A stretch of DNA of 64,000 nucleotides from Lachnospiraceae bacterium (GCA_014799465.1 JAAVHZ010000006.1:214558-278557); one strand, 5' to 3'; numbered from the stretch's first letter, positions 26,137-34,726 are shown. Translations and numbers: made by a program. Notes: generated by a model not told the origin, from the letters alone.

Positions 26137-26898
26137 ATGTGTGAATTATTTGGTGTAAATTCCGGCAGAACCCTGATATTAAATGAACTTTTGTCAGAAT
26201 TTTTCTCTCATGGAACAGAGCACCCTAATGGATGGGGGATGGCGTTTTTCTATGGAAATGCCGTATCTTTGGAAAAGCAGCCTGAAGCATCTCATAAAAG
26301 TATTTACCTGAAACAGCGGCTGCAGTCAAAAGTGGAAGCAGATAAAATGATTGCACACATACGACTTGCCACAAGGGGAAATATCAATTATGAAAATACA
26401 CATCCATTTGTAATGAGAGATAATAATAACAGGACATGGACACTGGCTCATAATGGTACTATTTTTGACTGTGATGTGCTGAACCGTTTTGTAAACATCC
26501 AGCAGGGTCAGACAGACAGTGAGAGGATATTAACATATATTATAGACAGGATAAATTTAGAGGAAAAAGAAATGTCATCGGAAGAAAGGTTTCAAGTGAT
26601 AGACAAGATTCTATGTGAAATAACACCGGAGAACAAGGTAAATCTTATTTTGTTTGACAGTGAACTGATGTATGTACATACAAATTACAGTAACAGTTTG
26701 TACAGATGTAAAAAAGAGGATGCAGTTATTATCTCCACCAGACCTCTTGATAATAATTTGTGGGAATGTATACCCATGAATACATTGATAGCCTATAAGG
26801 ACGGAAAGCAGATATATATCGGAACAAATCATAAAAATGAATTTATTGACAGCAAGGAGAAGATGAGGCTGCTGTTTTTGGATTATGCAAGTTTATAA
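26137..26898 (+). CDS. Class II glutamine amidotransferase (YafJ/EgtC/Dug3-like)
   Basis: This 253-residue protein has an N-terminal nucleophile cysteine at position 2 (MCELFGVNSG), exposed after Met removal. Class II motifs follow: NGWGMAFF near 31, HIRLATRGNINYENTHPF near 68-85, and LAHNGTIFD near 107. There is no synthase domain, so it is the stand-alone YafJ/EgtC/Dug3 type. Known relatives hydrolyse gamma-glutamyl bonds (EgtC in ergothioneine synthesis; Dug3 in yeast glutathione breakdown). It starts immediately after the gshA-like stop (TAAATG), so translation is coupled. A role in gamma-glutamylcysteine turnover is inferred. Confidence 0.8.
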   Translation: MCELFGVNSGRTLILNELLSEFFSHGTEHPNGWGMAFFYGNAVSLEKQPEASHKSIYLKQRLQSKVEADKMIAHIRLATRGNINYENTHPFVMRDNNNRTWTLAHNGTIFDCDVLNRFVNIQQGQTDSERILTYIIDRINLEEKEMSSEERFQVIDKILCEITPENKVNLILFDSELMYVHTNYSNSLYRCKKEDAVIISTRPLDNNLWECIPMNTLIAYKDGKQIYIGTNHKNEFIDSKEKMRLLFLDYASL

Positions 26899-26987
26899 TT
26901 TTAACTATGGAATGATGTCGTATAGATAATAGGCAAATGCTATAATGCATGAAAGGAAATATCTATTAAAATATTTGAGAAATTCTG

Positions 26988-27016
26988 TTGACAAGGTAAA
27001 ATCTCCAATGTATAAT
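26988..27016 (+). promoter_or_regulatory. Strong sigma-70 promoter for cysK
   Basis: TTGACA (26988-26993) and TATAAT (27011-27016) are both perfect and separated by exactly 17 bases. Transcription would start near 27023, leaving a ~204-base leader before cysK. Confidence 0.85.
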
Positions 27017-27022
27017 CTGTAG

Positions 27023-27169
27023 CATAGAACAAAACCTACAAAACCTATTAAATAGCCAGGAAATAAAAAAAGGGACAAATGTACGGTTTTCTTTTCACAT
27101 ACATTATGTATCTGATTTACATCATGGGATTGTAGGCAGTTGTCGTAATCATGTGGCAGCTGCTTTTTT
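27023..27169 (+). promoter_or_regulatory. cysK leader with possible conditional terminator
   Basis: The leader contains CCTACAA (27035-27041), complementary to TTGTAGG (27130-27136). This pairing would close a ~100-base structure like a riboswitch P1. The next element is a terminator hairpin (27136-27163) whose first base overlaps TTGTAGG. Inside is a possible 18-codon leader peptide (27077-27133, start MYGFLFTYIM) ending just before the terminator. I recognise no known riboswitch consensus and no T-box motif. It is a candidate attenuator only. Confidence 0.45.
27136..27169 (+). terminator. Terminator within cysK leader
   Basis: A 9-bp stem (GCAGTTGTC with GGCAGCTGC, two G-T pairs) with a 10-base loop is followed by six T at 27164-27169. 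It lies 57 bases upstream of the cysK start and downstream of its promoter. Confidence 0.7.
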
Positions 27170-27226
27170 ACGCAGAGTAATGATGGACTGTTCAAGAATA
27201 TTAAATTAAAAAATGGAGGTATTATT

Positions 27227-28165
27227 ATGAGTCAAATTAAAGAAAGTGCATTGGAATTAATCGGAGGAACACCAATATTGAAGTTGAACAGATATGCTTC
27301 AAAGGCAGGTATTACAAATGCAACTGTTCTTGCAAAACTGGAATATTTGAATCCGGCAGGTTCGGTAAAGGATCGTATCGCATTGGCAATGATTGAAGAT
27401 GCAGAAAAGAAAGGTATACTGAAAGAAGGATCAACAATTATTGAGCCTACAAGCGGTAATACAGGAATTGGTCTTGCAGCAGTTGCGGCAGCAAAAGGAT
27501 ACAGGGCAATTCTTACACTTCCTGATACCATGAGCGTGGAAAGAAGAAATCTTTTAAAGGCATATGGTGCAGAACTGGTACTTACGGAAGGTGCCAAAGG
27601 AATGAAAGGTGCTATTGCTAAGGCTGAAGAGTTGAATGGCGAAATTAAAGATTCAGTTATTTTGGGACAGTTTGTAAATCCTGCAAATCCGGCAGTACAT
27701 AAGGCTACTACAGGTCCTGAAATATGGGAGCAGACAGATGGCAAAGTTGATATATTTGTAGCCGGTGTCGGTACAGGCGGTACCATAACAGGTGTAGGAG
27801 AGTATTTAAAAGAAAAGAATCCTGATGTTAAAATTGTGGCTGTAGAGCCGGCAGGAAGCCCTGTACTTTCAACGGGAAATCCTGGTGCACATAAGATTCA
27901 GGGAATTGGTGCAGGATTCGTACCTGATGTACTTAATACAAAGATATATGATGAAATTATTACAATAGAGAATGACGATGCATTTGCAGAAGGAAAGGCA
28001 TTTGCAGTAAGTGAAGGTATTCTTGTTGGTATTTCATCCGGTGCAGCACTTAAAGCAGCATCAATTCTTGCATCAAGACCGGAAAATGCAGGAAAGACAA
28101 TAGTTGCATTGCTTCCTGATTCAGGAGACAGGTATTTATCAACACCTTTGTTTAATAACAACTAA
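27227..28165 (+). CDS. cysK: Cysteine synthase A (O-acetylserine sulfhydrylase)
   Basis: This 312-residue beta-family PLP enzyme has the Schiff-base lysine K48 in PAGSVKDR, the substrate loop TSGNTG near 71, and the PLP-phosphate loop GTGGTITG near 180-187. It makes cysteine from O-acetylserine and sulfide. It has its own perfect promoter plus leader, separate from the preceding operon, with TGGAGG before the ATG. The serine acetyltransferase gene in this window (38.2 kb) is deleted, so its substrate must come from another copy or import. A tRNA-Cys gene follows ~120 bases downstream. Confidence 0.95.
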   Translation: MSQIKESALELIGGTPILKLNRYASKAGITNATVLAKLEYLNPAGSVKDRIALAMIEDAEKKGILKEGSTIIEPTSGNTGIGLAAVAAAKGYRAILTLPDTMSVERRNLLKAYGAELVLTEGAKGMKGAIAKAEELNGEIKDSVILGQFVNPANPAVHKATTGPEIWEQTDGKVDIFVAGVGTGGTITGVGEYLKEKNPDVKIVAVEPAGSPVLSTGNPGAHKIQGIGAGFVPDVLNTKIYDEIITIENDDAFAEGKAFAVSEGILVGISSGAALKAASILASRPENAGKTIVALLPDSGDRYLSTPLFNNN

Positions 28166-28217
28166 AATGTGGTACTCATATAGATAAAACATAAAATTAT
28201 ATAATAAAGAACTTACC

Positions 28218-28270
28218 GCAAAACCGGAGGTTTGTTAATTGGTTTAGCAGATACCTTCGGTTTTGCTTTA
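28218..28270 (+). terminator. Terminator of cysK
   Basis: A 14-bp stem (28218-28231 with 28253-28266, one G-T pair; 5' arm GCAAAACCGGAGGT) with a 21-base loop is followed by TTTATAT. Confidence 0.8.
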
Positions 28271-28288
28271 TATATTAGAATATAATAT

Positions 28289-28358
28289 GATGCCGTAGCC
28301 GTTGGAAAGGCATAGGTTTGCAAAACCGAAGTTGGCGGTTCGAATCCGCCCGGTATCA
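28289..28358 (+). tRNA. tRNA-Cys (anticodon GCA)
   Basis: The 70-base cloverleaf reads: acceptor GATGCCG with CGGTATC (7 bp, one G-T), D arm GCC/GGC around GTTGGAAA, anticodon loop TTGCAAA (anticodon GCA), and T arm GGCGG/CCGCC around TTCGAAT. The anticodon stem has one A-G mismatch. CCA is not encoded (ACT follows). It sits ~20 bases after the cysK terminator and may use a promoter overlapping the terminator, as a TATAAT only 3 bases from the 5' end is too close to serve. The sequence after it looks like a mobile-element junction. Confidence 0.8.
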
Positions 28359-28432
28359 CTGAGTTAGAATAAGATGAAAAATGTGAGAAATGCTGTGTTT
28401 ATGCGGATTTGCGAGCTTTGGAAAGGTCTTTT

Positions 28433-28449
28433 GATAACAAATTGATAAC
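28433..28449 (+). repeat. Paired hexamers, period 11 (locus 1)
   Basis: GATAAC occurs twice (28433-28438 and 28444-28449), separated by AAATT. The same layout with other hexamers occurs at 33328 and 34727. This locus lies 75 bases after tRNA-Cys. Confidence 0.5.
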
Positions 28450-28544
28450 ACTTATTTCAGCCGCAATATTCTTGTCATCTGGCGGTTTACAGGTATCAGG
28501 ATCATTTTTCCGTGGCTTGCATGACTGTGAAAAATCTATAATAG

Positions 28545-28592
28545 AAACGCCCTTGGCTATGGGTAATAATACACATGGCTGGGGGCGTTTTT
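28545..28592 (+). terminator. Hairpin with T tract downstream of tRNA-Cys
   Basis: An 8-bp stem (AAACGCCC with GGGCGTTT) with a long 30-base loop is followed by TT. It lies 190 bases after tRNA-Cys in otherwise non-coding sequence. Confidence 0.55.
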
Positions 28593-29115
28593 GCTACATT
28601 TGGATTAGAAAATGTAGGTTGAATATTATTAAATTTTAACACAAAACCTCAAGTTATTACATAGATAGATTATGCCGCTAAATATATTCTCTGGCGTATG
28701 TACTCTGGAAATGGCATCAAATCCTTACAGTTTCAGGATTTGCAAGGTGGTTTAGCGACAAAAATCATGTTTTTTTACTAATTTAGACTTCCAAAATTCC
28801 GTTATATATGACATCGTATATACGTAATTTACGGATATATATTAGAGGATATTATGGGTATTCTGGAAGCAATAAAGCATTAAAACCAACTGATTTTGGT
28901 GCGGTAGAATTGTTTCAATAATTTCTGTTTTGATATCTGAGTACTATCTACGTAAAATCTGAGGAATCTGTGTTTCAAATAAGATGATATTTTTGCGATA
29001 CCATTAAGAAACTCAAGTACTGGCTTTAGCTAAATTACTATAAAGCTGTCGTCTGGCACTTTTAAAGGAATAATCATAGAGAAAACAAATTTTGAATGCT
29101 TAAAATAAATTCCTA
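28593..29115. other. Non-coding stretch in tRNA-Cys-proximal island
   Basis: I see no supportable gene here. An inverted repeat CAAATCCT/AGGATTTG lies near 28717-28742 and tandem ATATACGTA-like segments lie near 28815-28840. The stretch looks like decayed mobile-element DNA. Confidence 0.4.
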
Positions 29116-29317
29116 GCCCCTTAGGGCATAAGAAACTTTTATATAGAGTAAAAAAGTGATAAAATATAAGTGGAAAGAAGTATGTATGAGTAAACATATA
29201 TACAAATCACACAACGTATCAAAACTTATGCATTGTTTTGCCAGTAAAGTATTATGTGAAACACGCGTGGAAATAGCAAGAGATATCCAAGAAATTTTTG
29301 AAAATATGAACAGATAA
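29112..29317 (+). mobile_element. IS200/IS605-family element remnant (tnpA stub)
   Basis: An end-type hairpin (GCCC-CTTA-GGGC, 29116-29127) precedes a 43-codon frame at 29186-29317 starting MSKHIYKSHNVSKLMH. That start matches the N-terminus of IS200-type Y1 transposases (SHNVSKLMYH). The rest is shortened to CETRVEIARDIQEIF, with the catalytic HUH and Tyr region missing. The right end is not recognisable. It is a non-functional fragment; identification rests on the N-terminal motif and hairpin. Confidence 0.55.
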
Positions 29318-29338
29318 AGATTTACGAACAATTTCTGA

Positions 29339-29908
29339 TTCAGCCTGCCCCTAATTATAGTTGCCTCAGATTGTAAGAATAGTGAAGAGTATAATACGGT
29401 TAAGGATGAACAAATAATTACATTAGATCAAGTTATAGAATTGGAGGAAATTTTCAAAAAACGTGCAATTGAAACACTAGAATCAGGATCGGCGTTGGAC
29501 CGGTATAATGGGTTGAATTTTTTATGGATATTAGGAAAAATAGATCCTGAACTTGCTGCAAGTAAAAAGAAGTCAATAATTACGGATGAAATATCTCTTG
29601 TTAGAGTTTTAAGTTATTGCACATCAAATGGAAAAGTATCGGGAAGAATAACATCTAAAACGTGGCAAGTGAATCTTAAAAATATTGAAGAATTTATTGA
29701 CGTAGATGAAGCTTATCAACGTATTCAAGTATATGTAACAACGAATAATTTCTTAACACTTTCAGAAGATAATCAGATGAATGTTACGGCCTTTTTACTT
29801 ACTATGAAGAAAAAACCAGAGAATGGAATAATGGAAAACCATATAGTTGAGGAATCTATTCAAAAGGAACTGCACAAATTGGTTAGTAACATTACAAGTA
29901 ATGATTGA
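29339..29908 (+). pseudogene. C-terminal fragment of a P-loop (KAP-like?) NTPase
   Basis: The frame is open from 29339 without a start, and a TTG at 29441 has no clear ribosome site, so this is the C-terminal part of a longer lost protein (~188 residues here). The sequence (LNFLWILGKIDPELA; TSKTWQVNLKNIEEFIDV) resembles the C-terminal region of KAP-type P-loop NTPases, often phage-defence related. I am unsure of that match. It lies between the IS200 remnant and the YhcG-like nuclease. Confidence 0.45.
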
Positions 29909-30036
29909 TTATTGTTTTTGAAATTACATATCAGATATTCCAAGTGTTGATAAACAGGCTCTGATTTTAAGTTTCTCTTATCGGCTATCATGGAAAATAT
30001 CTTTTGAATTAGGAAATACATTAACTTTATTAAAAG

Positions 30037-30053
30037 TTGTGACACTGTCGCAA
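30037..30053. promoter_or_regulatory. Palindrome upstream of YhcG-like gene
   Basis: TTGTGACACTGTCGCAA (one mismatch from a perfect palindrome) lies 21 bases before the start of the nuclease gene. A perfect version, TTGCGACACTGTCGCAA, lies inside that gene at 30375-30391. Confidence 0.4.
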
Positions 30054-30073
30054 TTTTTGGGAAGGCGGTATTC

Positions 30074-31120
30074 ATGAGAGATGAAATAGTATTGTCGGAT
30101 AATTTTGATCATGTATATGATGATATAAATGATTTGATAAAGCGAAAAAAGTGTGACGTCAAAAGTACTGTTAATGATGCAATGATTTCTTTGTATTGGG
30201 GAATTAGGAAAAAACTAACAGAGGAAATAACGGGTGTTAATAAACCGGAATATGGGAAAAAGGTAGTTATTGAAATCAGTAACAGATTATCTGTAGATTA
30301 TGGAACCGGATTTAATAGATCGGCTATTTCTCGTATGATAAATTTTTATCAAGAATTTCCGGATTATGAAAAAGTTGCGACACTGTCGCAACAATTGACG
30401 TGGTCGCATTTTATTGAAATATTGCCGATTAAAGATGAACTGAAAAGGAATTTTTATGCTGTAATGTGTAAAAATGAAAACTGGTCAGTCCGCACATTGC
30501 GTGAACGCAAAAAATCCATGCTTTATGAGCGAACAGCAATCTCAAAAAAGCCTGATGAAACGATAAAAAATGAGATTGCAGAATTGAGTGAAGAAAAGAA
30601 AATGTCAGTGGATATGTTTTATCGAGATCCATATATGTTAGACTTCCTTGGCTTGAAAGATACTTATAGTGAAAAAGACTTGGAAAATGCTATTCTTGCT
30701 CAATTGGAAAAATTTATTTTAGAAATGGGTTCAGATTTTGCATTTTTAGCACGTCAAAAGCATTTTGTCCTTGATGGTAAAGACTATTTTATGGATTTGC
30801 TTTTCTTTCATCGGACATTACGACGTTTGGTGCTGATAGAATTGAAATTAGGGGAATTTGAGCCGCAGGATAAGGGACAAGTCGAATTGTATCTTCGCTG
30901 GCTTGAAAAATACGAGAGGGCAGAAGGCGAGGAAAAACCGATTGCTTTGATATTGTGTGCAGAGAAATCGCAGGAAACGATAGAATTGATGGAGCTTGAT
31001 AATGGGAGCATTCATGTGGCACAATATTTGACTAAAATGCCGCCAAAAGAGGTGTTGGAGAAGAAGTTGTTACAGGCGATAGCAAATGCGAAGGAGCAGT
31101 TGGAGCAGAGGGAAGAATAG
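30074..31120 (+). CDS. YhcG/DUF1016 family PDDEXK nuclease
   Basis: This 348-residue protein has the two-domain YhcG layout. The N-terminal DUF1016 helical region (~20-170) shows MISLYWGIRKKL near 37, then TLSQQLTWSHFIEIL near 110. The C-terminal nuclease region (~180-330) has the PDDEXK core residues D241 and E256-x-K258 (MDLLFFH, then IELKLGEF). Family members are often next to type I restriction systems and other defence genes, though their role is not settled. It ends 36 bases before an AAA ATPase gene in the same direction, so they probably form one operon. Confidence 0.85.
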   Translation: MRDEIVLSDNFDHVYDDINDLIKRKKCDVKSTVNDAMISLYWGIRKKLTEEITGVNKPEYGKKVVIEISNRLSVDYGTGFNRSAISRMINFYQEFPDYEKVATLSQQLTWSHFIEILPIKDELKRNFYAVMCKNENWSVRTLRERKKSMLYERTAISKKPDETIKNEIAELSEEKKMSVDMFYRDPYMLDFLGLKDTYSEKDLENAILAQLEKFILEMGSDFAFLARQKHFVLDGKDYFMDLLFFHRTLRRLVLIELKLGEFEPQDKGQVELYLRWLEKYERAEGEEKPIALILCAEKSQETIELMELDNGSIHVAQYLTKMPPKEVLEKKLLQAIANAKEQLEQREE

Positions 31121-31156
31121 AAATTATAATGTGCGTTATAGAGAAAGGGATAAAGA

Positions 31157-33313
31157 ATGGGTACAACTATAAAAATAAGAAATTGTAACTGTATTGCTGA
31201 TGCAGATATACATCTTGAGGAAAATGCATTAAATATAAAGTATGGTGCTAATGGAACTGGTAAATCAACAGTTTGCAAAGCTATTTTTGCAAAGGCAAGT
31301 GATGATGCAGAAAAAATGGCTAAGTTGCGTCCATATGGGATTGAAGAAAATGATGAGGAACATCAACCGGATGTTGCTGAAATGCCATATTCAAATGTAA
31401 GGGTATTTGACGAAACATACATTAATTCATATCTATTTCAGGGTGCAAGTTTTTTGGAAAATTCTTATAAAGTATTTTTGCACTCTGATAAGTGTGAGCA
31501 ATTAAAAGAGGAGATAAATGTGTTGCTTGCAAAATTGCAAAATATATTTGAAGAAAATGAGGATGTCAAAGAATTGTATGGCTTTCTTCCTAAATATTTT
31601 GATACTATTAAATTTTCCAACGGAAAAATTCAAAAAAGAGGCGGGGTAGGAGAATTTTTGAAAGGAAATGGTGGCGGATTTGAAAATTATTCTGAAATAA
31701 AGTCATATAGTCCCTTTTATGAAAATAGAGATATGGGAACAGTATCTAAATGGGCAAAGTGGAGAAATGATGGTATAAAACAAATGAATGGTGAATCGTG
31801 TCCGTTTTGCACTCATCATATGGAATCGGATAAGATCATCAAAGAGAATGAGATTATTTCCAAAGTATTTAAAAGTTCTGCATTATCTACGGCAAGTGCG
31901 GTATTAGAATATCTTCAGGATGCTGTAGAGGCAGGTTATATTGATGTTAGTGCAGTAGAGGCTATGCAGGAATATATAGGGAATAAGAGTAAAGAGGATG
32001 CTCTTTTTTCTGAATTGCAACAGTTGGCTATAGAAACAAATTATCTTTTAACTAAAATCAATAGAATCGTTTCATTTAGACCAATGAATGTAACACATGA
32101 ACAGTTACAGATTATAGAAAATAGTTTGGATGAAATGGTTATTGAATCAAGACAGTTAATGAAGTTTTATACTACAGAGTTAATAAAACAACTTGTAGAA
32201 ACCATATATAATAATGTTGAAGAATTAAAGAAGAATACAGGAAAACTGAAAGGATTATTTGTGCAACATGAAAAGAAATTGGAAGAGTTGATTGCGAATA
32301 GAAAAGAGGATATTAATCAATTTTTTACCTTGGCAGGTTTTCCGTATAATTTTGTAATAAAAGGGGATGGAGAAAACAAAGCAATATCTTATTTAGTGCC
32401 AACAGATATGACTGAACAGGATAGGGTTCTGAAACCAGAAGAACATTTGAGTTGGGGAGAACGAAATGCTTTTTCACTTGTTATGTTTATGTTTCAGGCG
32501 ATAAGTGAAAACGCAGATTTGATTGTCTTAGATGATCCTATTACATCCTTTGATAAAGATAAAAAATTTGCAATAATAAGAAGATTGTTTGACAATAAGA
32601 AAGATAGTTTTAAAGGAAAAACTGTTTTAATGCTGACGCATGAAATACAACCAGTAATTGATTACATTTATGGTGATTTCTTTAAAAAATATGGATTAGA
32701 AACGTCAGTAGATGCAAGGCTCATTCAGAAAGAGGAAGGAAGTGTAAAAGAGTATCAGATTGAAAAGGCAGACTTGTTAAATTCTGTGGAGTTGGCTAAG
32801 AAAATTGCTCAAGACGATGCATATAATATGGCTGTACGAGTAGTAAATTTAAGAAAGTATGTCGAAATGACAGATTCAAATTTTTCTATAAGTTCAATTT
32901 ATGAAGTGTTGTCAAATATTATACATGGCAGAACAGAACCTATAAATAAAGACGGAGCAGTTTTGGAAGATAATATACTTTCGGAAGGATGTAATGCTTT
33001 ATCAAAATTCCTTGGCAATGGTACTTATGAGGATATAGTTAATGAGCTAACTAAGGAAAAGTTGATGTTGCTAATTGACGGGGACGATACTTATAGCAAG
33101 ATAATTGCAATTAGATTGTTATTTGAAAGATATGATGGATTATTAATAAAATTACGCAGAAAGTATCCAGCTGCGTGTAAATTTGTAAATGAAACGAATC
33201 ATATAGAAAATGATTATATTTTTCAACTTAATCCGTTCAAATTTTTTGAAATACCAGATATATACATAAATGAATTGGAAGATTTCATTTCTGGTCAGCC
33301 AGAGTTTGCATAG
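31157..33313 (+). CDS. Zinc-hook AAA (AAA_13/RloC-like) ATPase
   Basis: This 718-residue SMC/Rad50-like protein has Walker A GANGTGKST at 30-38, a CPFC zinc-hook-like pair at 215-218, helical coiled-coil arms on both sides (~85-210 and ~235-390), the ABC signature LSWGER near 433, and Walker B LIVLDDP near 454-461. The C-terminal ~260 residues include R566-x3-E570 and H590, reminiscent of the catalytic triad of PrrC/RloC anticodon nucleases, though the spacing differs from PrrC. It may be an ATPase of a defence pair with the upstream nuclease. GGGAT precedes the ATG. Confidence 0.75.
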   Translation: MGTTIKIRNCNCIADADIHLEENALNIKYGANGTGKSTVCKAIFAKASDDAEKMAKLRPYGIEENDEEHQPDVAEMPYSNVRVFDETYINSYLFQGASFLENSYKVFLHSDKCEQLKEEINVLLAKLQNIFEENEDVKELYGFLPKYFDTIKFSNGKIQKRGGVGEFLKGNGGGFENYSEIKSYSPFYENRDMGTVSKWAKWRNDGIKQMNGESCPFCTHHMESDKIIKENEIISKVFKSSALSTASAVLEYLQDAVEAGYIDVSAVEAMQEYIGNKSKEDALFSELQQLAIETNYLLTKINRIVSFRPMNVTHEQLQIIENSLDEMVIESRQLMKFYTTELIKQLVETIYNNVEELKKNTGKLKGLFVQHEKKLEELIANRKEDINQFFTLAGFPYNFVIKGDGENKAISYLVPTDMTEQDRVLKPEEHLSWGERNAFSLVMFMFQAISENADLIVLDDPITSFDKDKKFAIIRRLFDNKKDSFKGKTVLMLTHEIQPVIDYIYGDFFKKYGLETSVDARLIQKEEGSVKEYQIEKADLLNSVELAKKIAQDDAYNMAVRVVNLRKYVEMTDSNFSISSIYEVLSNIIHGRTEPINKDGAVLEDNILSEGCNALSKFLGNGTYEDIVNELTKEKLMLLIDGDDTYSKIIAIRLLFERYDGLLIKLRRKYPAACKFVNETNHIENDYIFQLNPFKFFEIPDIYINELEDFISGQPEFA

Positions 33314-33327
33314 CAAAAAGATTTACT

Positions 33328-33344
33328 GGGTACAATTTGGGTAC
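33328..33344 (+). repeat. Paired hexamers, period 11 (locus 2)
   Basis: GGGTAC occurs at 33328-33333 and 33339-33344, separated by AATTT, just after the zinc-hook ATPase gene. Confidence 0.5.
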
Positions 33345-33463
33345 ACCAGCTTTAAAATCATATAAATGAGAAATGGAAACGAATCAAAATGATACAATTT
33401 TACAAGAAAAAGAAATGTAAAACAGGACTTGCGATGGACAGGAAAAAGAGTTCGATTAGTTAA

Positions 33464-34078
33464 AAAAGAAGTTACCAATTTAAACTTGAGGGAATACAGC
33501 GGATAGATGAGACTCCGATACACAAAGCAGTAAGGGAAGCATTTGTGAATCTTATTATACATGCCGACTATTTGATGGATGCAGGTGTTCTGAAAGTAAT
33601 AAAAAGGTCAAATGGTTTTGAATTTACGAATCCGGGTATTCTGAAGCTTCCTTTAGAGGATATTTACCGGGGCGGGAATTCAAAATCAAGAAATCCGCAT
33701 ATGCAGACTATGCTTAGAATGGTTGGATTTGGAGACAACGCAGGTTCCGGCTTTCCCTCTATATTGGCAACTTGAAAAGAAGAAGGTTGGGTGAAACCGG
33801 AACTGATAGAAGATACCGCCCTTAATCAGGTGACGCTTTATCTTAAAATGATTCCGGAACATGGAGAACAATCAGCAAAAAAAGTAGCAGAAAAATCAGC
33901 AGAATCAGCAGAAATATCAGCAGAAATGCAAGAAGTATTGTATAAGACAGAAGAGATTGCTGAAAAAATAGGATTAAAAGGACCAAGGACAAGACAGCTG
34001 CTGAACGAACTGGTGGCAATGGGCAGATTAACCTGCACTGCAACCACAAAAAACAGAAGGTATATAAGAATTGAATAA
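33464..34078 (+). pseudogene. AlbA/Schlafen-type ATP-binding regulator, C-terminal, with nonsense codon
   Basis: The frame from 33464 reads like the C-terminal half of 'putative DNA-binding/ATP-binding' regulators of the AlbA_2 class: RIDETPIHKAVREAFVN, then IHADY, a GHKL-like ATPase segment, and GDNAGSGFPSI. A TGA at 33773-33775 stands where a Trp codon is expected (ATWKKEGW pattern). The frame then continues through KPELIEDTALNQVTL to a winged-helix tail ending at 34078. The N-terminal half is missing. The gene is therefore doubly broken and unlikely to work. Confidence 0.6.
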
Positions 34079-34219
34079 AGTAAGGAATGGCGTGAAAAGT
34101 GCAATGAGATAAGTATTTTATCAAAATAGCGGACATGGAATTGCTGTGTATAGGACAAAATTTGCTTATATTTGGCATATGTATGATTGCCTTTAATGCT
34201 TAGATGGAGGAAATGGAAA

Positions 34220-34537
34220 ATGGTTGAGCCATCAAAAAGAGACTGGAAATTATATAGGGAGAAAATTGGTGAATGGCAGGAACATTACATGGAGCAGTTG
34301 GTAAAGGAATATGCGGACTATTTATGTAGCGACTTGCCTGCATCCACCAAGTTTTGGGAGATAGAGAAAAGGATTAAGAGAGACAGAAAAACGCCAGGTG
34401 TTTGCATTGAGTTAAGAAAATCTGACATGTTTTGGGACATCGCAGGACTGATTAATGATAAGGTCATTTCAATGGATGATCTGGAAGAATTTAGTGATGA
34501 TTTAAAAGAAGCAGTAGCCCTGATTTTGAGAAGATGA
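34220..34537 (+). CDS. Hypothetical protein, accessory-region family
   Basis: This 105-residue charged, helical protein (MVEPSKRDWKLYREKIG start; a TPGVCIELRKSDMFWDIAGLI centre; DLEEFSDDLKEAVALIL end) resembles small proteins common in Clostridia that are sometimes mislabelled transporters. It has no membrane segment. The ATG at 34220 is chosen because GGAGG lies ~10 bases before it. Function is unknown. It is flanked by the broken AlbA-type gene and a second paired-hexamer site. Confidence 0.6.
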   Translation: MVEPSKRDWKLYREKIGEWQEHYMEQLVKEYADYLCSDLPASTKFWEIEKRIKRDRKTPGVCIELRKSDMFWDIAGLINDKVISMDDLEEFSDDLKEAVALILRR

Positions 34538-34726
34538 AAATGATGTATTTACTGTTTGATATTGAAACATAGTGTCATAAAAAGTGTTTGCTTTTTATTG
34601 AAATCAGAGTCATAATGCATAGATGGATTGATAAACCACATTCACATTATTCTTTGATTGGGATTTGTAGGTTGACAAAGGAGAATGTAAGCCACCGGAT
34701 ATCATGATAATGATGAAAAATGGTGC

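Noticed and set aside
26905..27195. 96-codon minus-strand frame upstream of cysK
   Set aside because: It covers the cysK promoter and leader on the opposite strand and resembles no family; the regulatory reading explains the region better.
27023..27226. T-box or SAM-I riboswitch before cysK
   Set aside because: The T-box GGTGGNACC signature and the SAM-I core sequences are not present in the leader.
28409..28639. 76-codon plus-strand frame after tRNA-Cys
   Set aside because: It spans the paired hexamers and a terminator hairpin and has no ribosome site; it is probably non-coding.
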